A program made the position numbers and the translations under genes. Below are positions 44,954 through 53,663 of a stretch of 64,000 bases of DNA, piece by piece. The notes under the pieces are model-generated. The model was not told the DNA's origin, made no database searches, and was given only the letters and a program-made list of their open reading frames with translations. Source of the stretch: DTWD01 sp963662965 (GTDB lineage: Bacteria; Acidobacteriota; Vicinamibacteria; Vicinamibacterales; UBA8438); NCBI GenBank assembly GCA_963662965.1, contig OY759970.1:2232001-2296000 (forward strand). Direction: 5' to 3'. How positions within the stretch are numbered: position 1 is the first letter of the stretch; each line of letters begins with the position of its first letter.

Positions 44954-45420
44954 TGACCCGTTGGACGTCTACTGAGATGTTCGCCCGACATCTGGCGCAA
45001 CGGCCGGAACGTGTCGTGGTGTACATCAAGGCGTCGACGAAGTATCGGGCGGCATGGACAATCCTGACACGCCTCCTACGCAAACTGCGCCGACAACAGC
45101 TTTCCTTGAGTTGCTCGAATGAACACGAGCGGGAGCAATGCGAGGCTGCGCAGTGTGCGCTGACTGAGTGGGCATGCGACGTGGCGGCGGGCATTCGCAA
45201 GAAACCACAGACGCGCGGACAGGACAAGTACGCGTTGGCAATTCGCGACGCCGTCATAGCGTCGACAGTAAACGGGATTAGGAATCTAGGAGCGAGGCCG
45301 GCGACTTCTAATATCCATCCAGGGCGATCCGCCTGCCATGTGGTCGCCAACCGGATAGGTTTATCCTACGCGGCGGTCCGCACCATCTGGCAGAACAACC
45401 AGTTCTTGTTCAAGAAGTGA
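44725..45420 (+). CDS. Hypothetical island protein with an internal repeat
   Basis: 231 residues from ATG 44725, overlapping the integrase stop by 8 bp. Two N-terminal repeats (RYADIARQMLHKNKIENDDKEYWLDFLEVI and RNAHVARQMLPVDKIEIHEEYWLACVEAV) are followed by a helical, Cys-containing middle and a C-terminal part with HPGRSACHVVANRIGLSYAAVRTIWQNNQF, which could be a helix-turn-helix. A start at ATG 44845 would remove the first repeat. No family is recognised. Position suggests a regulatory or directionality role next to the integrase; this is a guess. Confidence 0.55.
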   Translation: MDERRYADIARQMLHKNKIENDDKEYWLDFLEVIGTRALEMDEYRNAHVARQMLPVDKIEIHEEYWLACVEAVREQLTRWTSTEMFARHLAQRPERVVVYIKASTKYRAAWTILTRLLRKLRRQQLSLSCSNEHEREQCEAAQCALTEWACDVAAGIRKKPQTRGQDKYALAIRDAVIASTVNGIRNLGARPATSNIHPGRSACHVVANRIGLSYAAVRTIWQNNQFLFKK

Positions 45421-45536
45421 CGGGCACGTGGACTGATCCCCCGGCGAGGGTAAAGAAATCCAGTTGTTTGTTCGTAATGACAGCCCTGATGCTCAGGTGG
45501 CATTCTGTGCTCTCAACTCGGCCTTTGGAGATCGCA

Positions 45537-45737
45537 ATGCCCGACATAAAAATCCTTCGCCGCCCGGAAGTCGAGCGGCAGACCCAACTTAGCAAGGCCA
45601 GCATCTATCGTCAGATGCACGCGGGAACATTCCCGAAGCCGGTGCAGCTTGGCGAGCGCGCCGTCGGCTGGCGGTTGTCCGAAATCGACGACTGGCTTGA
45701 CACCCGCAAGCGCGCGAGCTTCGACCGCGAGGGATGA
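45537..45737 (+). CDS. AlpA-family excisionase/activator
   Basis: 66 residues from ATG 45537. The AlpA helix-turn-helix pattern is complete: ILRRPEVERQTQLSKASIYRQMHAGTFPKPVQLGERAVGWRLSEIDDWLDTR. Such proteins switch on the integrase or act as excisionase in P4-like elements. The stop overlaps the primase ATG by 4 bp (ATGA). Confidence 0.92.
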   Translation: MPDIKILRRPEVERQTQLSKASIYRQMHAGTFPKPVQLGERAVGWRLSEIDDWLDTRKRASFDREG

Positions 45738-47686
45738 GCGCCTTCGCGGCGCTGCACGCACGCGGCGCGCATTTCGTCCTTGTCCGGACCAACAAGCGCC
45801 CCATCGCGAAGGGATGGCAGACAACGCGGCCCGACTTCGCGCACGTCGAGCGCCACGCAAGGGGCGATGGCCTGATAGGCGTTGTCCCGGCTAGCTTGGG
45901 ATGTTTCGTCGTTGACGTCGACGAAGGCAGCAAAGCCGGCGTTGAAACGGTGCGCACCGCCCTGGGCGACCCGGTCGCAGTGATTGCAACTCGCCGCCCA
46001 GGCGGCTTTCACGCCTGGTACCGCGCGCTCGAGGGAGAAGTCGGAAACCAAAAGTGGAGCCTCGACGGCGCAGCCGGTGATATTAGGGGATCGGCGGGTT
46101 ACGCGATCTTGTGGGACGCGCGCGCGGTCGCTGACGGGCTGGCGCAACACTTCGATGATGCGCAACTGGCGGACCCCGGTCGGCTGCCGAGGGCGGCGAC
46201 AAATGGCACGCGCGGGCCGGAAGCGGTACGAGCCGCACCAGTTGGCGCGCGTAACGACACGCTCAACCGCGAGGTGTTCCGGGCCGCGACGCGGGGCGAA
46301 CTCGACAAGGTCACCTTCTGCGCTGCAGCCATTGAAGCCGGGTTGCCGCCCCGCGAAACCGAGGTCACGCTCGAGAGCGCGGCGGCCGCGGGCGCGGCCC
46401 AGGCGTCGAGCGCCGCCAACCCGGACACGCTCATGGTGGCTGCCGCGCTCGCCCATGCGTGGGAGGGGCAATACGCTTATTGCCCAGGGCGGGGCTGGTT
46501 CTGGCGACGCGACTTGGAGCTTTGGCAGCGCGACCAGGAGAGCCTTCGGCTTCGCCAAGGTGTTTCGAACGCGCTTCGAGAGGCGCCCGCGTGGAAGGCC
46601 ATCGTAAGGCGTATCCGCACCGTTGAGGTGGTCAAGGAAATGGAACCGCTGCTTGCCGAGTTCGGCGCGTGGGACGCCGACCCGGAACTCGTGGGGACGC
46701 CTGACCAGCGTGTGCTTGACCTCCGCACGGGGGAAATTCGCGCGGCCACGCCAGAGGATCGCATCTCCCGACGACTCGGATTCGTCCCGGACACAAGCCG
46801 GAAGGCAACGCGGTGGTTGCACTTCCTCGAGGAAACCGTTCCGGTCGAGGACAAGGCCGTGAGCGTGGCCTTCCTGCAAAGATGGTGCGGGTACACCCTG
46901 ACGGGCCACAACCGCGAGCACAAATTCCTGTTCCTGCTCGGCACGGGCGGCAACGGCAAGGGTACATTCCGCGACGTGCTCGCAGTCGTTTTGGACGAGT
47001 ACTACCTGGGCTCGCCAACTGATGCGATCTTCGGACGGTTTCCGCAGCACCGGCAATGGATGGCGCGACTGGAAGGTACGCGTTGCGCATCTGTTTCCGA
47101 GCCGTCGCCAGGGGAGAAATGGCGCGTCGGTGACCTCAAGGACCTTACCGGCGGCGGCAAGGTGACGGCGAATTTCATGCGCCACAATTCCATCGACTTC
47201 GAGCCGGTCTGCAAGCTCATGGTGCTCGCGAACGATGCGCCGAAGTTAGACAGCGTTGATAAAGCCATTCGACGGCGGCTGATTCTAATGCCCTTCACGC
47301 GCACGCCAGCGGCGGTTGATCCAAAGCTGTTCGAAGCGCTGCGAGCCGAAGGCCCGGCCATCCTCGCGTGGATGGTCGACGGGGCGGCGGCCTACTTACG
47401 CGACGGCTTGGGGCAGATACCCGGCACGGCGCAAGCCGCCGCGAGTGAGTACCTGGCTGGCGAAGACGAAATCGGACAGATGATCGAGGACGCGCTTGAG
47501 ATCGGGCCGTATCAGGTGACGAACAAGGAACTCATGGGGGCCGTGGAAGCGTGGTACGAGACAAACGGCGGGGGACGACAGCCGCCGTCGGTGCGGTTCG
47601 TGACCAAAGAATTAGTTAAGCGCGGTTTTCAACGTGATCGACGCAACTACAGTCGCGGGATCAGCGGACTCAGGGTGCGCCAGTGA
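45734..47686 (+). CDS. Primase-polymerase / SF3 helicase replication protein (P4 alpha-like)
   Basis: 650 residues. An N-terminal archaeo-eukaryotic primase/polymerase domain shows the catalytic Asp61-x-Asp63 in FVVDVDEGS and His93 in RPGGFHAWY. A D5-N-like region follows (about 240-390), then a superfamily-3 helicase with Walker A LGTGGNGKGTF (about 402-412) and downstream DLKDLTGGGKVTANFM and PVCKLMVLANDAPKL segments. The last ~70 residues look like a winged-helix DNA-binding end (YQVTNKELMGAVEAWYETNGG). It should start and drive replication of the island's circular form. Coupled to the AlpA gene. Confidence 0.93.
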   Translation: MSAFAALHARGAHFVLVRTNKRPIAKGWQTTRPDFAHVERHARGDGLIGVVPASLGCFVVDVDEGSKAGVETVRTALGDPVAVIATRRPGGFHAWYRALEGEVGNQKWSLDGAAGDIRGSAGYAILWDARAVADGLAQHFDDAQLADPGRLPRAATNGTRGPEAVRAAPVGARNDTLNREVFRAATRGELDKVTFCAAAIEAGLPPRETEVTLESAAAAGAAQASSAANPDTLMVAAALAHAWEGQYAYCPGRGWFWRRDLELWQRDQESLRLRQGVSNALREAPAWKAIVRRIRTVEVVKEMEPLLAEFGAWDADPELVGTPDQRVLDLRTGEIRAATPEDRISRRLGFVPDTSRKATRWLHFLEETVPVEDKAVSVAFLQRWCGYTLTGHNREHKFLFLLGTGGNGKGTFRDVLAVVLDEYYLGSPTDAIFGRFPQHRQWMARLEGTRCASVSEPSPGEKWRVGDLKDLTGGGKVTANFMRHNSIDFEPVCKLMVLANDAPKLDSVDKAIRRRLILMPFTRTPAAVDPKLFEALRAEGPAILAWMVDGAAAYLRDGLGQIPGTAQAAASEYLAGEDEIGQMIEDALEIGPYQVTNKELMGAVEAWYETNGGGRQPPSVRFVTKELVKRGFQRDRRNYSRGISGLRVRQ

Positions 47687-48419
47687 CGGGAGTGACGATA
47701 AACAGCGTTCTTGGGGTTACACCTCTACGCGCGCGCGGATAGGTGTAACCAGAAAATTGCCTTAGTTGCGTCACTTCCGTCATTGGCGGTAGTACCTCAG
47801 TTCGCCTGATTACGTGTAGCTCGTGAAGTGTCAGCCTCTGGGGGCGCTACAGTGAGCAAGTACGATCCCCTTACTAAAGGGAAAAAGTCGGCGCGCCGAC
47901 CTCACCTGGGTGCGCAGGGCCGGATCCTGCGTTGCGGTCGACACAGAGGGTCTGACCGTCGCCTGGAACGCGGTAACCGATGCGGACGCGCATCCCGTCC
48001 GGTGGAAATCGTTCGTGACGCCGAGGCTGGCCGCCAGATGCGGCGTTCCGTTGACGGCGAACAACAACGGGTTGCACCGTCTGGGTGGTCGCCCGGAGAC
48101 TGGCACGTGTCTGTCGAGGAGCGGGCGGGATGGTCGAGTGTGACGGTGGGCTGCACAGATCCGGAGCGGAGAGGCCCGAGCGTTTGCCTACTGCGTCTCC
48201 ACACGGCTGAACCGCCATCCGGGGTGCGCGCCTGCCGGTCATTGCCGTGACTGCGGCGAACCCGAGCAGCACCATGACTCACTGCTGCCCGCCGGAACCG
48301 ATGGCCGCGGCCATGCCTAGCTGCACCACCGCTGCTGGAACCCGTGGGCACGAGGGCCGCAACGCGCCAGCCGTTGCCGCGAGCGCGGCGATGGAGACCG
48401 AGGACAGGAGCATCTGACC
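47687..48419. other. 733-bp non-coding gap after the primase gene
   Basis: No convincing gene. It contains a 10-bp perfect inverted repeat (47715-47750). Short frames on both strands show no family resemblance. An origin for the primase-helicase could be here; not shown. Confidence 0.45.
47715..47750. promoter_or_regulatory. Inverted repeat, terminator or origin element
   Basis: GGTTACACCT (47715-47724) and AGGTGTAACC (47741-47750) are exact complements with a 16-nt loop containing alternating GC (cgcgcgcgcg). No T tract follows, so a simple Rho-independent terminator is not typical. It lies 29 bp after the primase stop. Confidence 0.6.
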
Positions 48420-49118
48420 ATGGCAAGGAAGACGCCCACGAGAGGACAGGAAGCGACGACCGGCGTCGCCAATGATCCTGACTCTCGAACAGTCAGGCTG
48501 AAGAAACTTGGCGGCTCCCAATCGGACCACTGGAACACCAGCCTCGCCAATCAGGCGGCTCGGGCCATGTGGGTGACGAACTCCGATGCGGCAGAACGAG
48601 ACCGCCAGCGCAGCATCACCGCCGCCGCGCTGGTGCTGGAAGGCATGATGGCGGCGCAGCTACTCGCCGCACACAACGCGGCGATGGAATGCTACCGTCG
48701 CGCCATGCTCGGCGAGCAGACCGTCGAGGGACGGCGTGAGAACCTGAACCAGGCGACCAAGCTGTCGCGCACCTGGGCGACCCTGCTCGACGCGCTCAAC
48801 CGCCATCGCGGCAAAGGCCAGCGGTGGTTCAGGGGCTCAGGATGTTGCCCGACACCAAGCTGGAACGGCTGCCCCGCATGGCGGATTTCGCCCTATGGGC
48901 GTCAGCCTGCGAAACCGCGGTCTGGTCCACTGGCACCTTTTGGTCAGCCTATTGCGGCAACCCGGGACGAAGCGGTCGAAAACGTGATCGAGGCCGATCT
49001 GGTCGGACAACTTAGTCCTCGTGCCATGGACGAGACACAGGCGACGACACTGGCCCCGTGGGACCGGCTCGGTCCAGGCGGCCGCGCCGTGATCGACGCC
49101 GATCGAGAGGCTCGATGA
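48420..49118 (+). pseudogene. Chimeric remnant of two island genes
   Basis: From ATG 48420 (AGGAG upstream) the frame encodes TVRLKKLGGSQSDHWNTSLANQAARAMW...LEGMMAAQLLAAHNAAMECYRRAMLGEQTVEGRRENLNQATKLSRTWATLLDALNRHRGKGQ, a conserved family of mobile elements with unknown function. From 48,825 another frame reads GLRMLPDTKLERLPRMADFALWASACETAVWSTGTFWSAYCGN, and then, back in the first frame, RDEAVENVIEADLVGQ, resembling the C-terminal end of a different island ATPase-like protein. A deletion seems to have fused the two genes out of frame. Confidence 0.55.
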
Positions 49119-49951
49119 TTCCCAGGCCACCTGCGTCGCTCGTCGGCGTCGGCACCGAGGAATGGACACGCGTCGCCACGCTGCTCGTCGCCCGCGGCCA
49201 GTGGGACCCGCTGCGGTCCACCGTCCTGCTCGCCTACTGCGAGGCCTATGCCGACTGGCACCGGCTGTCGACCGCGGCGCGCGGGAAGGAGCTGATCAAA
49301 CAGGGCGAGAAGCCCGTCCCGAATCCGCTGCTCCCCGTCATCGAACGCGCCCATCGGTCTGTTCGCGCCGCCCTCGAGGAGCTACTGCGTCCGGCGCCGT
49401 GGGCGAAGGCCCCCGCCCCGAGCTCGTCGCCGGCTGCGGCGGAGGGGATCTGGTGCCGGCAGCCGGGCGAGACGGCCAGGGCCTATGCGGCGTTCTGCTC
49501 CTATCGTGAGCTGGGCGAAGGCCGCTCCCTGGTAAAAGTAGGGCAAAAGCAGGGGAAGAAGCGGGCCCTCGTGGAGACGTGGTCAACACGCCACGATTGG
49601 GTTACACGCGCCCACGCCTGGGACGAACATCAGGACGCGATCGCGCGGGCGCTCAGCACCGACGCGATCCAGACCATGCGCGCGAAACATGCGAGCACCG
49701 GCTGCGCGCTCCATGACGCGGGGCTCGAGGTCCTCCTCGCTCGCATGGAGGCCTGGCGCACGAACGGAGGCGCGCTCCCGCTCACGCCGACCGATATCGT
49801 GCGCATGGTGCAAGTCGGCACGGCCCTCGAGCAGTCGGCCCGCGGCCAGGCGGTCACGGTCCCATCTGTTCCGACGGCCGAGCCGCTCGAGGCCTGGGCG
49901 TCTCGGCTCGAGGGGCTCCTGACGCTGAATGCTGACACCGAGATTCACTGA
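49115..49951 (+). CDS. Terminase small-subunit-like protein
   Basis: 278 residues, starting with a 4-bp overlap to the preceding frame. The N-terminal part (EEWTRVATLLVARGQWDPLRSTVLLAYCEAYADWHRLSTAA...NPLLPVIERAHRSVRAALEEL) fits the P27-like small terminase family. The C-terminal part (CRQPGETARAYAAFCSYRELGEGRSLVKVGQKQGKKRALVETWSTRHDWVTRAHAWDEHQDA) is a helix-turn-helix-like unit usual in other small terminase-like proteins. The two may be naturally fused. The large-subunit gene overlaps its end. Confidence 0.7.
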   Translation: MIPRPPASLVGVGTEEWTRVATLLVARGQWDPLRSTVLLAYCEAYADWHRLSTAARGKELIKQGEKPVPNPLLPVIERAHRSVRAALEELLRPAPWAKAPAPSSSPAAAEGIWCRQPGETARAYAAFCSYRELGEGRSLVKVGQKQGKKRALVETWSTRHDWVTRAHAWDEHQDAIARALSTDAIQTMRAKHASTGCALHDAGLEVLLARMEAWRTNGGALPLTPTDIVRMVQVGTALEQSARGQAVTVPSVPTAEPLEAWASRLEGLLTLNADTEIH

Positions 49952-50817
49952 GCTCGCGGACGCGCTCGGCTTCGGCGCGCCGTCGTGGGCGGCCTGGCGC
50001 GCAGCCCTGGCCGTCATCACCGGACAGGGCCATCGGCTCGACCCCACACTCGCGGCACTGGCGCGGCGGTGTCTCGGCACCGATGCCCCGTTTCCGACGA
50101 CACCCGCCCGCGAGGTCTGGATCGTGTGCGGGCGCCGCGCGGGCAAGTCGCACATCACGGCGTTCATTGCCAGCATGATTGGCATCATGCCCATGCGTAG
50201 GGTGATGGCCTCCGGCGAGACGCCCGTGGTCGGGGTGCTCGCGCGTGACACCCGCCAGGCGCGCGTGGTCCGCGACTACGCCGGCGCCATCATTCGCAGC
50301 GTGGCCCCAACACTCATCAGGACCGACATACAGCAGCGGATCGAGCTGGTTACGGGTGCCCGCGTGGAGGTCCTACCGGCCCTGCAAGCGACGGTCCGAG
50401 GCCGCACGTTTACGGCGGTCATCTGCGACGAGATCGCCCATTGGTGGACGGACCGGGACGCGGCCTACCGGGATCTTGAGATCCTGCGGGCGCTCCGCCC
50501 AGGGCTCGCGACGACCGGAGGCCCGCTTCATCTGCCTGTCGTCGCCGTGGCGCCGCGAGGGGGCGCTGTATGAGGCGTATGAGCGGCACTACGGCCGGCT
50601 TGAGGATGGCGTGATTGTCTGGCACGCCCCGACGTTGACGATGAATCCGACGTTGCCAGCCTCGGTCATTGAGGAGGCCCGGCGTCTCGATCCGGTGTCG
50701 GCCGCGACCGAGTTTGACGCCGAGTGGCGCGACGACGTCGAGGGCGGCTACCTCGCGCCGCTGATCGTCGAGGGGGCGGTCGCGCGTGGCGTCACTGAGC
50801 GCCCCCCGGCGTGGTAG
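49929..50817 (+). pseudogene. Phage terminase large subunit, frameshifted and truncated
   Basis: From 49929 the ATPase reads EVWIVCGRRAGKSHITAFIASMIG (Walker A-like GRRAGKS), VRGRTFTAVICDEIAHWW (Walker B) and ILRALRPGLATTGGPL. The frame shifts at about 50,525. The other frame continues LICLSSPWRREGALYEAYERHYGRLEDGVIVWHAPTLTMNPTLPASVIEEARRLDPVSAATEFDAEWRDD and stops at 50,817. The nuclease C-terminal domain is largely missing. It cannot package DNA. It overlaps the small-subunit-like gene, as in phage packaging modules. Confidence 0.8.
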
Positions 50818-50856
50818 GTGGGGGCGGAGGCCGACCAGGCGGGCAGCCTTCGATCT

Positions 50857-50959
50857 CAAGCAGCTACCGAAAAGGGCTGTCCGAGAAGCGCGAGCAGTGG
50901 CGCTACGCCGCGAAAATCTACCCGCAATGGCTGGCCGCTGTGGATTTTCCCGAACCCTA
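50857..50959 (+). pseudogene. Fragment of an island or phage gene, copy A
   Basis: A short frame reads YRKGLSEKREQWRYAAKIYPQWLAAVDFPEP and stops. It matches the fragment at 54,562 (YRPGLSEKQESWRYATKIYPGW). Only about 22 residues align. The gene family is not recognised. Confidence 0.5.
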
Positions 50960-51324
50960 AAACGGCTCCAGATCGGCTCAGATGGGCTGAAAATGGGGGA
51001 TGGGACTGGGGACAGACGAACTAACAGCCACGATTTACTCGTGTTTAGGCCAACCAATGGCGGATAGTGCCTCCGCCATCAGATCCCGAAAGTCTCTCTA
51101 GCCCCCGCTCCACCTCGGCGCTGTTCTCAGACGAGCTGGCATCCTACAAGGGGCTGGATGCGCTCTACGCGCACAAGGTCATCAACCACGCCGTCGAGTA
51201 TGTGCGCGGGACGGTACACACCAACGGAATCGAGAACTTCTGGAGCCTGTTGAAAGCGGGCGCTCGGCGGAACCTACGTGAGCGTCGAGCCGTTCCACCT
51301 GTTCCGCTACCTTGATGAGCAGGC

Positions 51325-52449
51325 GGTAGTGTCTCAAGTTGACTTTCACGGCTGAGAAGGGGCTACATTTCATCTTTCCCGATTCCAGACAGGATGTAGC
51401 CAACGATGGCCCCGATGAGGGTTGCCGTCGTCTGCGGCTCCAGATGCCCTGTGGTCGCAAGGATCGCAATCGCCGGTACCAGCATGTACACGGCGAAGAA
51501 CTGGATGACCCGAACGCCGATGCCCTTGGGGTTGTTCTTCCCTTAATGAACAGGCTGAGTACGGCGCAGCGCGCCACGATCCTCAACCTCTTGGTAGAGG
51601 GGGTATCCCTCCGGGCCATCGCACGCACCACCAATACGTCGATCAACACCGTGACCAGGCTCCTGGTCGATGCCGGCAACGCCTGTGCGGAGTATCACGA
51701 CCAGGCGGTCCGCAACGTGCGGTCGAAGCGCGTCCAGGTGGACGAAATCTGGACGTTCACCTACGCCAAGGACAAGAACGTCCCCACCGCCAAGGCCGCG
51801 CCAGAGGGGGCGGGCGACACCTGGACCTGGACGGCCATTGACGCCGACTCGAAGCTCATCATCTCGTGGCTCATCGGGCTGCGGGATGCCGGGTCCGCCT
51901 ATACGATGATGCATGACCTCGCCGACCGGCTCTCGACGCGCGTCCAGCTCACGTCAGACGGGCTCAGACTCTACGTGGACGCCGTTGATGATGCCTTTGG
52001 CACAGAGATCGACTTACGCCCAGCTCATCAAAATCTACGGCGCGCCCAGGGAGCCTGAGAGCCGCTACAGTCCGGCCACGTGTACGGGTACCCGTCGCAG
52101 AACAGTCACTGGCCACCCGGACCCACAGCACGTCAGCACGTCGTATGTGGAGCGGCAGAACCTCAACATCAGAATGGGCATCCGACGGTTCACACGGCTC
52201 ACGAACGCCTTTGGGAAGAAGCTCGAGAACCAGGTGCATGCGTTCGCGCTCTACCTCGTGTTCTACAACTTTTGCCGGATCCACAAGTCGCTGAGAATGT
52301 CGCCCGCGATGGCGGCTGGCGTCACCGACACGCTGCGAGATATGGAGTGGATTGTCGGGCTCATCGACGCGCGGACACCAGCCACGAAGAAGCCAGGGCC
52401 GGTAGCCGGAACGAAGTATCAGCCGCGAAAGTCAACTTGAGACACTACC
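51325..52449 (+). mobile_element. IS1-family-like insertion sequence, 1125 bp
   Basis: Terminal inverted repeats of about 30 bp with one mismatch begin GGTAGTGTCTCAAGTTGACT on each end. The 8-bp target duplication GAGCAGGC is at 51317-51324 and 52450-52457. Removing the element restores the IS1595 frame (LDEQ-AYRFNER), which proves the insertion boundaries. Confidence 0.92.
51546..52440 (+). pseudogene. IS1-like transposase, frameshifted
   Basis: From ATG 51546 it reads MNRLSTAQRATILNLLVEGVSLRAIARTTNTSINTVTRLLVDAGNACAEYHDQAVRNVRSKRVQVDEIWTF (helix-turn-helix plus first catalytic Asp) and TWTAIDADSKLIISWLIG. At about 52,015 an extra T shifts the frame. The other frame continues YAQLIKIYGAPREPESRYSPATCTGTRRRTVTGHPDPQHVSTSYVERQNLNIRMGIRRFTRLTNAFGKKLENQVHAFALYLVFYNFCRIHKSLRMSPAMAAG. 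Corrected length is about 298 residues. The element was presumably active when it inserted; the shift is later or a sequence error. Confidence 0.82.
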
Positions 52450-52556
52450 GAGCAGGCGTACCGGTTCAACGAGCGTGAGGGGTCGGACCGCTCGCGGTTC
52501 GTTCGCGCGATCCAGAAGTTGGTCGGGAAGCGTCTGACCTACGCGGAGTTGACGGG

Positions 52557-52768
52557 ACGGGCTGACCCGCGTGTGCGGGGAAGCCGCCTCATGGCGCCTT
52601 CGGGGTGGCCGCGGCCAGGGTCCATCCCCGCGTGTGCGGGGAAGCCCTGAGGGTGCGTTGACCTGCGATATCTGCAAGGGGTCCATCCCCGCGTGTGCGG
52701 GGAAGCCAAGTGGGGGCTACCGCGCTACGAGGTCGTGACGGGTCCATCCCCGCGTGTGCGGGGAAGCC
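52557..52768 (-). CRISPR. Orphan type I-E-like CRISPR mini-array (4 repeats, 3 spacers)
   Basis: 29-bp repeats at 52618-52646, 52679-52707 and 52740-52768 are identical (GGGTCCATCCCCGCGTGTGC plus GGGGAAGCC). A fourth at 52557-52585 keeps only the last ~20 bp. Spacers are exactly 32 bp (52586-52617, 52647-52678, 52708-52739). The repeat is of the type I-E kind when read on the minus strand (GGCTTCCCCGC...GGGGATGGACC), placing the leader on the right and the degenerate repeat at the trailer. The left end is cut by the IS1595 remnant inside a repeat; on the right an IS21 end starts 2 bp after the last repeat. No cas gene is in the window. Confidence 0.9.
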
Positions 52769-52819
52769 GTGTTGGCGGTCACGTGAAAGTGCAGAATTCT
52801 AGACAGGCGTCGACCGCCG

Positions 52820-53605
52820 TCACCGCCGTTTCCGTGTCTTGGTCCGTCGCTGTTTCTGGCTGAGCTCGGCCTCGCGCTTCCTGTAGCTGTCCCCTTCAAT
52901 CACGACAATCTCGGCGTGGTGGGTGAGGCGATCGATCAACGCGACGGCGCAGGAGGCGTTGGGAAAGATGGTGTCCCAGTGCGTAAAGGCCAGGTTCGTT
53001 GTCATGAGCAAGGGGCGGTGCTCGTAGCGGCGGCTGACGATCTGGAAGAGGAGGTCGGCGGCGTGCGCATCGTAGGCGAGGTAGCCAATCTCGTCGATGG
53101 CGAGCAGGGCGGGCCGGGCGTAGTGGCGGAGACGGCGTTCGAGGGCGCGGGCGGTCTCCTGACCATTGAGATCGAGCAGCAGGTCCGAGGCGGTGATGAA
53201 GCGCGCGGAGTGGCCGGCCAAGACGACCTGATGGACGATGTTCTTGGCGAGCATCGTCTTGCCGAGGCCCTGGGCACCGACCAGGAGCACATTCTCGGCG
53301 CGGTCGAGGAAGTCGAGGGCGAGGACGCGTTCGAGCGCGGGCCGGTCGCGCGCGGTCGGCCAGTCCCAGTCCCAGTCGGCGATCGGTTTGAACCGGCCGA
53401 GGCGGGCGGCGGTGAGCCGACGTTCGATACTGCGGCGCCGGCGCTCTTCGAGCTCGGCGGTGACGATGTGCTCGAGCAGCACGGTGGGGCTCCAGCGCAG
53501 CCGGGTGGCGCGGGCGAGGATATCGTTGAGGTCCTCGGCCGTGCGCAGCAGCCCGAGCCGCCGGAGGTCATTCATCAAGGTCGTCGGGACGGGAGGTGAG
53601 GGCAT
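52820..53605 (-). CDS. istB: IS21 helper ATPase IstB
   Basis: 261 residues from ATG 53605 (MPSPPVPTTLMNDLRRLGLLRTAEDLNDIL), a normal IstB start. AAA+ features: Walker A GAQGLGKTMLAK (about residues 110-121), Walker B ALLAIDEIGYL and the sensor region LLMTTNLAFTHWDTIFP. IstB binds ATP and DNA and selects the IS21 target. The gene is intact. Confidence 0.93.
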   Translation of the reverse strand: MPSPPVPTTLMNDLRRLGLLRTAEDLNDILARATRLRWSPTVLLEHIVTAELEERRRRSIERRLTAARLGRFKPIADWDWDWPTARDRPALERVLALDFLDRAENVLLVGAQGLGKTMLAKNIVHQVVLAGHSARFITASDLLLDLNGQETARALERRLRHYARPALLAIDEIGYLAYDAHAADLLFQIVSRRYEHRPLLMTTNLAFTHWDTIFPNASCAVALIDRLTHHAEIVVIEGDSYRKREAELSQKQRRTKTRKRR

Positions 53606-53663
53606 CGTAACTCTCCAAGCGATGGGGCCGGACGTCGAGATCGCGGACGCCGGGCCGGTTGGG

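Larger units (their letters stand above)
51117..52562 (+). pseudogene. IS1595-like transposase remnant, split by another IS
   Basis: The left piece (51,117-51,324) reads LFSDELASYKGLDALYAHKVINHAVEYVRGTVHTNGIENFWSLLK, a frameshift, then GGTYVSVEPFHLFRYLDEQ. The right piece (52,450-52,562) continues AYRFNEREGSDRSRFVRAIQKLVGKRLTYAELTGR. This is the C-terminal end of an IS1595 transposase with the catalytic Glu (GIENFWS). An IS1-like element sits between the pieces with an 8-bp target duplication. The N-terminal part is absent. Its right edge runs into a CRISPR repeat. Confidence 0.8.

Noticed and set aside
45611..47185. 524-codon minus-strand frame opposite the primase gene
   Set aside because: The opposite strand encodes Prim-Pol and SF3 motifs in one continuous frame; this is a composition effect.
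47831..48106. 91-codon minus-strand frame after the primase gene
   Set aside because: No ribosome site, no family resemblance and no coupling to neighbours.
52557..52768. Active, complete CRISPR-Cas locus
   Set aside because: No cas genes lie in the window and the leader position is occupied by an IS21 end.
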